NCBI GenBank assembly: GCA_007132595.1
Contig: SLOH01000026.1
Span: 1 to 7,333 of the forward strand
Length of the DNA: 7,333 bases
Source: Waddliaceae bacterium
GTDB lineage: Bacteria > Chlamydiota > Chlamydiia > Chlamydiales > SLOH01
Direction of reading: 5' to 3'
Shown here: positions 1-5,829 of the stretch, in pieces
Numbering within the stretch: position 1 is the first letter of the stretch
Layout: every line of letters begins with the position of its first letter
Translations under genes and position numbers: made by a program
Notes under the pieces: model-generated
What the model saw: the letters and a program-made list of their open reading frames with translations, nothing else
The model's database searches: none
What the model was told of the DNA's origin: nothing

Positions 1-11
1 TCAGTCTACCC

Positions 12-17
12 AAGGAA
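12..17 (+). promoter_or_regulatory. Ribosome binding site of ppa
   Basis: AAGGAA lies 5 nt before the ATG at 23. It decides the start, because no in-frame stop is visible between base 1 and that ATG. Confidence 0.6.
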
Positions 18-22
18 TCCCA

Positions 23-655
23 ATGGCGCCTCAAAATCTCCCTCAAGAAATGTTATTTCGCTCACATCCCTGGCATGGACTCTCTTTGGGAGATGCGGCG
101 CCGGAAACTGTCAACTGTTATATCGAAATGGTTCCGACAGATACTGTAAAATACGAACTTGACAAAGAGACCGGCATCTTGAAAGTAGATCGGCCGCAAA
201 AATTTTCAAGTCTCTGCCCAAGTCTATACGGCCTACTGCCCCAAACATACTGCGGACCACTTGTTGCAAAACACTGCATGGGCAGGACGGGTCTAACTGA
301 TGTGATTGGCGACCGTGATCCGATGGACATTTGCGTTTTAACAGAGAGAGTCATTCCACGTGGAGATATTATTTTAAAGGCGTATCCGATTGGCGGATTT
401 CGACTACTGGATGGCGAAGAGGCAGATGATAAAATCATTGCCGTTTTAAAGGGAGACTTTGTCTACGAAGACTGTAAAGATGTCAGTGAATTGCCGAAAA
501 ACATCATCAATCGGCTTTGGCACTATTTCCTGACCTATAAAGACACGCCGGACAGAACCAAGTGCCGAGTCAATATTACCCACACGTATGGGGCTAAAGA
601 GGCGCACGAAATCATTAAACTCTCCCATCAAGATTACGTGGATAAATTTTCATAA
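23..655 (+). CDS. ppa: Inorganic pyrophosphatase, family I, chlamydial type
   Basis: Soluble cytoplasmic enzyme that hydrolyses pyrophosphate to two phosphates, pulling nucleic-acid, protein and lipid synthesis forward; Mg-dependent in this family. The 210 residues carry the family I active-site set, by alignment from memory to E. coli Ppa: K43, E45, R57 and Y69 (K29, E31, R43, Y55), then D97, D99 and D102 in GDRDPMD, and D130, D135 and K137 in DGEEADDK (D97, D102, K104). About 18 extra residues lie between Y69 and D97, including TYCG; as I recall, Chlamydia Ppa has a similar insertion. The middle Gly of the usual DGDP motif is Arg98; yeast has Asn there, so the position tolerates change. The ATG at 23 is chosen because AAGGAA (12-17) sits 5 nt upstream. 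The frame stays open to the window edge, so a longer N-terminus cannot be fully excluded. It converges on the VIT-type gene with an 11-base gap. Confidence 0.95.
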   Translation: MAPQNLPQEMLFRSHPWHGLSLGDAAPETVNCYIEMVPTDTVKYELDKETGILKVDRPQKFSSLCPSLYGLLPQTYCGPLVAKHCMGRTGLTDVIGDRDPMDICVLTERVIPRGDIILKAYPIGGFRLLDGEEADDKIIAVLKGDFVYEDCKDVSELPKNIINRLWHYFLTYKDTPDRTKCRVNITHTYGAKEAHEIIKLSHQDYVDKFS

Positions 656-693
656 AAAATTTATTCCTAAACTGTAACAACCTCTTTTAGGAA
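654..693 (-). terminator. Rho-independent-type terminator of the VIT-family gene
   Basis: Read on the minus strand, TTCCTAAA (693-686) and TTTAGGAA (671-664) form a perfect 8-bp stem around a 14-nt loop; a G-U and an A-U pair can extend it. TAAA and then T6 (659-654) follow. The descending arm contains the TAG stop of the transporter gene (669-667), so the terminator overlaps the coding end. In the plus direction the same hairpin has no T tract, so it is a poor terminator for ppa. The stem is short and AT-rich, hence moderate confidence. Confidence 0.5.
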
Positions 694-1434
694 CATGCCG
701 GCAAGGTAGGCAAGCAATGCTGCTACTGATCCCACTGCCAAAGTCTCAAGGCCGGATCTTATCCATGATTGAGCAAGAAAAAGCGCCTTAGAGGCTCCGA
801 TGCTAAAAAATGCAAGCGCTGTCATCCCGACGCTCCACCTGTAAGGGCTGATTTCCACATCGGGGATATAGTCTGACAGAATAAAGGGAAGAACAGGTAA
901 GATGCCGACAGAAAAAAAGGCGATAAAGGTCACGAGCCCGGCTTTCCAGGCGTTTGGGGTCTGAATTGAAAGCCCAAACTCCTCGCGTACCATCGTGTTC
1001 ACCCACTCATCAACATTTGAGGTTACGACGCGGACAGCTGCTTCTAACTCTTCACCTTCAAACCCTTTGTTTGCAAAAATTTGACGCACTTCTTCGCGTT
1101 CGCCTTCAGGATAGACTTTGATATGACGCAGCTCTTTTTCGCGCACCTTCTCAAGCTCCTGCTCCTGTGCGCGCGTTCCAAGATAGTTGCTGACTGCCAT
1201 GCTAAAGCCGTCCCCTAAAAGGTTCGCAAGACCCATAATAATCACAACGCCAGTCGGAAGAGCGGCGCCTGCCACACTTGAAACGACAGCAAAGGTTGTG
1301 ACAGTTCCATCAACAGCGCCGTAGATAAAGTCGCGAAGGTAGCTGTGCCTTTGTGGACGCATCAGCCGTTTACGAATTTCTTCTGCAGTGTGTCCTTTGC
1401 GATGTTTGGCAAGCGAGGCGGAGCGATCTTTCAT
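667..1434 (-). CDS. VIT1/CCC1-family iron/manganese transporter
   Basis: Predicted inner-membrane protein of 255 residues in the vacuolar iron transporter family, whose members move Fe2+ or Mn2+ out of the cytosol, by H+ exchange in the characterised plant member. Five hydrophobic segments are visible: about 37-58, 62-86, 164-186, 201-221 and 229-249. Between segments 2 and 3 lies a charged, Glu-rich, probably helical stretch (87-160), the place of the family's cytosolic metal-binding domain. D42 in the YGAVDGTVTTFA motif and M79 in GDGFSMAVSNYLG match, from memory, the metal-path Asp and Met of Eucalyptus VIT1. Possible metal ligands in the loop include E91, E93, E95, E99, E101, M148, E151 and E152. 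The start is the ATG at 1434: an in-frame TTG (1437) precedes it and an in-frame TAA comes just before that. No strong ribosome binding site is seen. It diverges from rhlE and converges on ppa. Substrate and direction of transport are inferred from the family only. Confidence 0.88.
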   Translation of the reverse strand: MKDRSASLAKHRKGHTAEEIRKRLMRPQRHSYLRDFIYGAVDGTVTTFAVVSSVAGAALPTGVVIIMGLANLLGDGFSMAVSNYLGTRAQEQELEKVREKELRHIKVYPEGEREEVRQIFANKGFEGEELEAAVRVVTSNVDEWVNTMVREEFGLSIQTPNAWKAGLVTFIAFFSVGILPVLPFILSDYIPDVEISPYRWSVGMTALAFFSIGASKALFLAQSWIRSGLETLAVGSVAALLAYLAGMFLKEVVTV

Positions 1435-1457
1435 CAATTAACCCATTGATTCTTAAC

Positions 1458-1487
1458 TTGCGTTTTAAATAGAGACAGTGTTATTAT
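1458..1487 (+). promoter_or_regulatory. Weak candidate promoter for rhlE in the 1435-1633 divergent region
   Basis: TTGCGT (1458-1463, 3 of 6) and TATTAT (1482-1487, 5 of 6) are separated by 18 nt. If used, the rhlE transcript would have a leader of about 140 nt. A second possible -10 element, TATACA at 1540-1545, has no good partner upstream. The rest of the 199-base gap holds three TTTCG repeats and a T9 run, and no gene or known riboswitch that I can recognise. Confidence 0.22.
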
Positions 1488-1490
1488 CAA
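1462..1490 (-). promoter_or_regulatory. Candidate sigma-70-type promoter for the VIT-family gene
   Basis: On the minus strand, TTGATA (1490-1485; 5 of 6 to TTGACA) is followed after 17 nt by TAAAAC (1467-1462; 4 of 6 to TATAAT). Transcription would begin near 1455, giving a leader of about 20 nt. It overlaps the weaker candidate for rhlE on the other strand. Confidence 0.35.
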
Positions 1491-1513
1491 TAAATATTTT
1501 TCGAATTTAAAAG

Positions 1514-1550
1514 TACACTTTCGATCTGTACTTTCGCTGTATACATTTCG
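1514..1550 (+). repeat. Three spaced TAC-N-TTTCG repeats in the rhlE leader
   Basis: TACACTTTCG (1514-1523), TACTTTCG (1529-1536) and TACATTTCG (1542-1550, overlapping TATAC) put the shared TTTCG core at 1519, 1532 and 1546, that is 13 and 14 nt apart. A fourth TTTCG is at 1499-1503. Such spacing could be a protein-binding array, but the units are short and could arise by chance. Confidence 0.3.
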
Positions 1551-1633
1551 CGATACACGGTAACTTAAACAACATTTGCCTCGATCGATCATTGGCGCAT
1601 TGCCTTTGCTGGCGACTATGGAACTTTTTTTTT

Positions 1634-2890
1634 ATGTCATTTGATACTCTAGGCCTACTGCCTGAACTTGTCCGCGCGGTTACCACTCAAGGTTACCACA
1701 CCCCAACACCAATCCAACAACAAGCAATTCCGGTCATCCTGAAGGGTGGCGATATATTGGGTGGAGCCCAGACCGGAACCGGAAAAACTGCCGGCTTTAC
1801 ACTCCCACTTCTGCAACTGCTAAGCACGAAAGCCAAAGGAAGAGGGCCGGTCCGCGCTTTAATCCTGACCCCGACCCGAGAACTTGCGGCCCAGGTGGGT
1901 GAGAGTGTTGAGCTCTACGGAAAGTTTCTACCGATCAAGTCCGCTGTGATTTTTGGAGGAGTGAAAATCGAACCGCAAATTGCAAAATTACGTCAGGGAG
2001 TCGACATTCTCATCGCCACGCCCGGTCGCTTGCTCGACCATGTAAGTCAGAAGACTGTCGATCTTTCACAAGTGGATATCTTAGTGCTAGATGAAGCTGA
2101 CCGCATGCTCGATATGGGCTTTATTCACGATGTGCGAAAAGTCATTAAACTGGTGCCGGAAAAAAGACAAAACCTACTTTTTTCCGCGACATTTTCTCAA
2201 GAGATTAAGGAGCTTGCCGATAAACTACTCAACACACCTGTTATGATTGAAGTGGCAAGACGCAATACCTCATCAGAGCAAGTGGAGCAATTGATCTACC
2301 CTGTCGACCGCGTACGCAAAAGCGAACTACTCTCTCACTTGATTTCTTCAAAAAACTGGAAACAGGTACTCGTCTTTACCCGTACAAAGCACGGCGCGAA
2401 CCGCCTAGCTGAAAAACTTCAAAGCGATGGAATCAACTCGAGTGCCATCCACGGAAACAAAAGCCAGGCTGCTCGCACAAGAGCGCTTGCCGGCTTCAAA
2501 GATGGAAGCATCCGGGTACTTGTTGCAACAGACATTGCCGCTCGCGGAATCGACATCGACAAGCTGCCTCATGTAGTCAACTTTGAGCTCCCGAATGTTC
2601 CGGAAGATTATGTCCACCGTATCGGTCGTACGGGAAGAGCGGGTAGCGAGGGTCAGGCAGTCTCGCTTGTCTGTGTAGATGAAAACCTTTTACTTGCAAA
2701 CATTGAGCGTCTCATCAACAGCAAATTGCCAAAAATAGTGATCGAAGGCTTTAAGGTCGATCCGACAATCAGACCCGAGCCGATTCAAAAGCGGCGCGCG
2801 CCTCGCGGCGGAATGAGACCGGGCGGACACTCTTCAAGAAAGTCGCCAAATAGCCAAGGCCAAAGACGACAGTTTGCCAGGAAATCATAA
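1634..2890 (+). CDS. rhlE: DEAD-box ATP-dependent RNA helicase, RhlE type
   Basis: Cytoplasmic RNA helicase that uses ATP to open short RNA duplexes; E. coli RhlE acts in ribosome maturation and RNA decay. All motifs are intact in the 418 residues: Q motif with F3 and GYHTPTPIQ (20-28), motif I AQTGTGKT (45-52), Ia PTRELA (80-85), TPGR (129-132), II DEAD (153-156), III SAT (184-186), LVFTRTK (246-252), V ARGIDID (303-309) and [10 protein letters not shown] (328-335). A basic Gly/Arg/Ser-rich tail (about 385-418) is probably disordered and RNA-binding. The N-terminus MSFDTLGL and the stretch TPIQQQAIP nearly match E. coli RhlE as I recall it. This fixes the ATG at 1634 over an in-frame TTG at 1592, which would add 14 unrelated residues. 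TGGAA (1619-1623) lies 10 nt upstream, separated by C and nine T. Followed by ade on the same strand after 61 bases. Confidence 0.95.
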   Translation: MSFDTLGLLPELVRAVTTQGYHTPTPIQQQAIPVILKGGDILGGAQTGTGKTAGFTLPLLQLLSTKAKGRGPVRALILTPTRELAAQVGESVELYGKFLPIKSAVIFGGVKIEPQIAKLRQGVDILIATPGRLLDHVSQKTVDLSQVDILVLDEADRMLDMGFIHDVRKVIKLVPEKRQNLLFSATFSQEIKELADKLLNTPVMIEVARRNTSSEQVEQLIYPVDRVRKSELLSHLISSKNWKQVLVFTRTKHGANRLAEKLQSDGINSSAIHGNKSQAARTRALAGFKDGSIRVLVATDIAARGIDIDKLPHVVNFELPNVPEDYVHRIGRTGRAGSEGQAVSLVCVDENLLLANIERLINSKLPKIVIEGFKVDPTIRPEPIQKRRAPRGGMRPGGHSSRKSPNSQGQRRQFARKS

Positions 2891-2901
2891 GACTTATTGA
2901 C

Positions 2902-2937
2902 GATTTAATTTCCCTTCTCGATAAGGGAAATTAGATC
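2902..2937 (+). promoter_or_regulatory. Long hairpin between rhlE and ade, next to the ade ribosome binding site
   Basis: TAATTTCCCTT (2906-2916) and AAGGGAAATTA (2923-2933) are perfect inverted repeats around the 6-nt loop CTCGAT. Three outer pairs plus a G-U extend the stem to 15 pairs (2902-2916 with 2923-2937). The hairpin starts 11 nt after the rhlE stop and ends 5 nt before GAGGA of ade. No T tract follows, so it is not a canonical intrinsic terminator. It could stabilise the rhlE 3' end as a processing barrier, or modulate ade translation. Confidence 0.6.
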
Positions 2938-2942
2938 AAAAT

Positions 2943-2947
2943 GAGGA
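2943..2947 (+). promoter_or_regulatory. Ribosome binding site of ade
   Basis: GAGGA lies 4 nt before the ATG at 2952 and supports that start. It sits directly downstream of the 2902-2937 hairpin and just outside its stem. Confidence 0.6.
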
Positions 2948-2951
2948 ATCT

Positions 2952-4586
2952 ATGGCCGGCTACACGCTATCGGGAAAGATCGTAGACCTTCTGCATGACA
3001 AAATATTTTCCGGTGTTGTTGAGATTGAAAATGGTGTCATCTCATCCATTCGCGAAAAGTCCGATGTAGAAGATCAGTATATTCTTCCCGGCTTTATTGA
3101 CGCCCATATCCATATTGAAAGTTCAATGCTCGTCCCCTCCGAGTTTGCAAGGATCGCAGTTCTGCACGGCACCGTCGCAACTGTTTCCGATCCGCACGAA
3201 ATCGCAAATGTACTTGGAATGGAAGGGGTCCGTTACATGTGTAAAAATAGCCAAAAGGTGCCGTTCCATTTTTTCTTCGGAGCGCCCTCATGCGTCCCTG
3301 CCACATCGTTTGAATCATCGGGCGCTGAGCTAACAGCTAACGATATTCGCACACTTTTTGAGCAAGACAAATTGAAATATTTGAGCGAAATGATGAATTT
3401 TCCGGGGGTTCTCAACCAAGACCCTATAGTGATGGAAAAAATTGCGATTGCAAAAGAGATGAACAAGCCTATCGACGGACACGCCCCGGGACTAATGGGA
3501 GATAAGGCGAAAAAATACATCGATGCCGGGATTAGCACCGATCATGAATGCGTCACACTTAAAGAGGCTCTAAATAAAATTCGCTGCGGCTGCAAGATTG
3601 CTATACGCGAGGGTTCAGCTGCGAAAAATTACGCAGCATTGCATCCGCTGATCAAGCAGCACCCTGAAAGCGTGATGTTCTGCTCCGATGATAAACACCC
3701 AGATGAACTGATCCACGGCCATATCAATGAGATGGTGCGCCGCTCGGTTGAACTTGGATATGACGTCTTGGACGTTTTGCGCGCAGCCTCTCTCCACCCG
3801 ATCCGGCACTACGGGCTTGATGTGGGACTTTTGCAAAAGGGAGATTCGGCGGATTGTATTGTGGTTGACAACCTGAAGGATTTCAAAATCAAATCGACCT
3901 ATATTAGGGGTCAAAAAGTCGCCTCTGAAGGAAAGAGTTTTATTGAAAGCGCACAGGTCAAGGTCATCAACCACTTTGACTGCTCTAAAAAAAATGTAGA
4001 CGACTTTTCAGTGAAAGCTAGCGGCGTGAAAATCAATGTGATTCAAGCCATCCCAGGTGAGCTAATCACCAAACGCCTGATCCTTCCGGCTAAAATAGAG
4101 AATGGAAACTACGTCGCAGATCCATCGGAAGATATACTCAAGCTTGCCGTTGTCAATCGCTATGCGGACGCAAAGCCCTCCATTGCCTTTATTAAAGGGA
4201 TGGAGATTAAACAAGGGGCGCTCGCCTCGTCTGTTGCACATGACTCACACAATATTGTCGCCGTTGGTGTCGATGATGCCTCGCTTTGCCAAGCGATCAA
4301 CGCTGTAATCGACTCCAAGGGGGGTGTATCGGTTGTTGAAAAAGGGGAAGTTTCCCTGATGGCTCTTCCGGTCGCCGGTTTGATGAGCGACAAAGAGGGG
4401 TGGAAAGTGGCAAAAGAGTATTCGGCGATCAAGAGGCAAGCGATTAAATTAGGCTCTTCCCTTCCCGATCCGTTTATGACGTTATCATTTTTAGCTCTTC
4501 TTGTGATCCCTTCGCTCAAGCTAAGCGATCAAGGCCTTTTTGATGCGGACGCATTTACGTTCATTTCACTTTCAGAAATTTCTTAA
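2952..4586 (+). CDS. ade: Adenine deaminase
   Basis: Cytoplasmic amidohydrolase (EC 3.5.4.2) converting adenine to hypoxanthine and ammonia, feeding adenine into IMP and guanine nucleotide salvage when a hypoxanthine phosphoribosyltransferase is present. The 544 residues are close to the usual family length (roughly 550-590). Visible motifs: metal-binding HIH in FIDAHIHIESS (48-58), SDPHEIANVLG (79-89), HAPGL (177-181), TDHE (196-199) and CSDDKHP (244-250) with the active-site Asp pair. The C-terminal adenine-deaminase domain shows VAHDSHN and near the end LPDPFMTLSFLALL. The TIM-barrel metal ligands all appear present. The ATG at 2952 has GAGGA 4 nt upstream. An A8 run at 3987-3994 is a possible polymerase slippage site, but the frame is intact. 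It may be cotranscribed with rhlE, though the intervening hairpin could separate them. The stop overlaps that of rlmN on the other strand. Confidence 0.96.
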   Translation: MAGYTLSGKIVDLLHDKIFSGVVEIENGVISSIREKSDVEDQYILPGFIDAHIHIESSMLVPSEFARIAVLHGTVATVSDPHEIANVLGMEGVRYMCKNSQKVPFHFFFGAPSCVPATSFESSGAELTANDIRTLFEQDKLKYLSEMMNFPGVLNQDPIVMEKIAIAKEMNKPIDGHAPGLMGDKAKKYIDAGISTDHECVTLKEALNKIRCGCKIAIREGSAAKNYAALHPLIKQHPESVMFCSDDKHPDELIHGHINEMVRRSVELGYDVLDVLRAASLHPIRHYGLDVGLLQKGDSADCIVVDNLKDFKIKSTYIRGQKVASEGKSFIESAQVKVINHFDCSKKNVDDFSVKASGVKINVIQAIPGELITKRLILPAKIENGNYVADPSEDILKLAVVNRYADAKPSIAFIKGMEIKQGALASSVAHDSHNIVAVGVDDASLCQAINAVIDSKGGVSVVEKGEVSLMALPVAGLMSDKEGWKVAKEYSAIKRQAIKLGSSLPDPFMTLSFLALLVIPSLKLSDQGLFDADAFTFISLSEIS

Positions 4587-4588
4587 AG
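4569..4588. repeat. Near-perfect palindrome over the convergent ade/rlmN stop codons
   Basis: The 20 bases read the same on both strands except for one mismatched pair (4573 with 4584), centred on AGAAATTTCT (4574-4583). The TAA of ade (4584-4586) and the TAA of rlmN (4585-4583) share TTAA at 4583-4586. An RNA hairpin would be short and AU-rich with no T tract, so a bidirectional terminator is only a possibility. Confidence 0.4.
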
Positions 4589-5704
4589 CACCGAAAAAGG
4601 CGAGGCCTTAGGTCTTTCTGCCAATTTTCTCGTACGCCGTAAAACTCTTGGATCCATATGAATCTCCTCTTGCCGCTTGGCAGCGAGCTGTCCACATGCG
4701 CCGCTAATATCCTGACCGCGGCTATAGCGCACAGGCGCTGGAATTGACCTTTCGGTCAGATACTTTTGAAAGGCAAAGATCTCTTCTTTATCCGCAGTTG
4801 ACATTGGGTTGCCGGGAAAGTGGTTCATCGGGATCAGATTCACTTTTGCTTTAAGACCGTGGACAAATTTGACAAGCCGCTTGGCGTGCAAAATCGAGTC
4901 GTTTTCCCCTTTGATCATCACATACTCAAAAGTGATGCCGTGCCGCGAGGGACATGGATACTCAAGAAGGGCCTGTTTGAGAACCGCCAATGGATACTTA
5001 CGGTTGACGGGCATGAGGCGACTGCGTCTTTCATCGTCTGCAGAGTGGAGGGAAATGGCGAGTCGCACGGGCGCCTCTTTTCCGAGGCGGCGAATTTCCG
5101 GAACGAGTCCTGAAGTCGATACAGTGACGCGATGCTTAGATAAGCCAAACGCTTTGGGATGAATCATCGTTTGGCAAGAGGCAACAACTTCATCAAAATT
5201 ATCAAGCGGCTCGCCCATTCCCATAAAAACAATATTACTGACCTTGCGACTCTCTCCGAGTTCCGCAAGTCTCTGATTGGCTAAAATAAGTTGAGCAAGA
5301 ATCTCGCCGCGAGACAAATTACGTTTAAACCCCATTTTTCCGGTTTGACAGAAGGTGCACCCCATTTTACAACCCACTTGACTGCTAATACAAAGCGTAA
5401 CTCGATTGTCAGACGGCATCAGCACCATTTCGGTAAATAAACCATCGTGTGTAGTCAAAAGGAACTTTTCACTTCCGTCTTGGCTCTTTAGACACGTGTC
5501 GATCGTTAATAGTTCAAAACGAAATTCACTCTCTAGACAAGTGCGCAGAGATTTTGCAAGATTACTAAAAGATTGCGGGTCATGGCAATTTTTGACAAAG
5601 AGCCAATTTCTGATCTGACCGGCAATATATGAAGGATAGCCTTGTTCTTTAAGCCAGGTCTCCCAATCACTTACTTCCAAATCCAACGCATACGGTCTAT
5701 TCAT
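4583..5704 (-). CDS. rlmN: Dual-specificity radical-SAM RNA methyltransferase RlmN
   Basis: Adds a methyl group to C2 of adenosine 2503 in 23S rRNA, near the entrance of the peptide exit tunnel; E. coli RlmN also modifies A37 in some tRNAs. The 373 residues have the full architecture: an N-terminal accessory domain (about 1-70), the radical-SAM cluster motif CKMGCTFC with C112, C116 and C119, GMGEPLDN (162-169) for SAM binding, and C337 in RGQDISGACGQL, the Cys methylated during catalysis (E. coli C355). C105, seven residues before the cluster, matches E. coli C118, which resolves the protein-RNA adduct. The DNA substrate-side motifs STSGLVPEIRRL and LAISLHSADD are intact. The ATG at 5704 has only a weak GAGAG upstream. 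It is convergent with ade (4-base stop overlap) and divergent from the ABC-F gene. I see no sign that it is the resistance enzyme Cfr rather than RlmN. Confidence 0.96.
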   Translation of the reverse strand: MNRPYALDLEVSDWETWLKEQGYPSYIAGQIRNWLFVKNCHDPQSFSNLAKSLRTCLESEFRFELLTIDTCLKSQDGSEKFLLTTHDGLFTEMVLMPSDNRVTLCISSQVGCKMGCTFCQTGKMGFKRNLSRGEILAQLILANQRLAELGESRKVSNIVFMGMGEPLDNFDEVVASCQTMIHPKAFGLSKHRVTVSTSGLVPEIRRLGKEAPVRLAISLHSADDERRSRLMPVNRKYPLAVLKQALLEYPCPSRHGITFEYVMIKGENDSILHAKRLVKFVHGLKAKVNLIPMNHFPGNPMSTADKEEIFAFQKYLTERSIPAPVRYSRGQDISGACGQLAAKRQEEIHMDPRVLRRTRKLAERPKASPFSVL

Positions 5705-5740
5705 GTACTCTCATCTAGTTTCAACACTTTCTGCGCAGAT

Positions 5741-5769
5741 ATCATAGCAAATATTAGAACTATTAGCAA
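5741..5769 (-). promoter_or_regulatory. Candidate promoter of rlmN with extended -10
   Basis: On the minus strand, TTGCTA (5769-5764, 4 of 6) and TATGAT (5746-5741, 5 of 6) are 17 nt apart, with TG one base before the -10 (TGCTATGAT). Transcription would start near 5734, about 30 nt before the rlmN ATG. Confidence 0.45.
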
Positions 5770-5793
5770 TCAAACAATGAAATATGTTACAAT
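5763..5793 (+). promoter_or_regulatory. Weak candidate promoter of the ABC-F gene
   Basis: TACAAT (5788-5793) is 5 of 6 to TATAAT. The best upstream element, TTAGCA (5763-5768), is 4 of 6 with a long 19-nt spacer. It shares bases with the -35 of the rlmN candidate. Transcription would start near 5800, leaving a leader of about 29 nt. Confidence 0.2.
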
Positions 5794-5814
5794 TTAGTTT
5801 GAAATTTTTAAAAA

Positions 5815-5829
5815 ATGGGTTTTTTCTAA
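5815..5829 (+). other. Four-codon mini-ORF overlapping the ABC-F start
   Basis: ATG GGT TTT TTC TAA encodes M-G-F-F and stops in TAATG, so its stop shares one base with the ABC-F start codon. Its ATG is the end of an A6 run (5810-5815), and A6-TGGG-T6 (5810-5825) is an inverted repeat. No purine-rich ribosome binding site stands before either start. Translational coupling is possible, but such a short ORF in AT-rich DNA can be chance. Confidence 0.25.

Noticed and set aside
1435..1437. TTG start one codon before the transporter ATG
   Set aside because: The adjacent ATG at 1434 is the stronger start and no ribosome binding site favours the TTG.
1581..1590. TCGATCGATC short tandem/palindrome before rhlE
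   Set aside because: Ten bases only; a CGATCGAT-like string also occurs inside the ABC-F gene, so chance is sufficient.
1592..1633. TTG start giving 14 extra residues at the N-terminus of the DEAD-box helicase
   Set aside because: The extension ends in a run of Phe encoded by the T9 tract and has no family similarity; the ATG at 1634 begins the standard RhlE N-terminus.
2891..2951. Purine riboswitch upstream of adenine deaminase
   Set aside because: The gap is only 61 bases and is largely one simple hairpin; no three-way junction could fit.
3233..3538. Antisense open frame of about 100 codons inside ade, and a similar one at 4160-4519
   Set aside because: Both lie wholly within a well-supported enzyme gene, show no recognisable domain, and look like shadows of its codon pattern.
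4597..4609. AAGGC-GAG-GCCTT hairpin after ade as its terminator
   Set aside because: Only five pairs with a 3-base loop, no T run after it, and it lies within the rlmN coding sequence.
4809..5162. Plus-strand open frame of 117 codons opposite rlmN
   Set aside because: It overlaps conserved RlmN coding sequence, and its translation has no recognisable motif.
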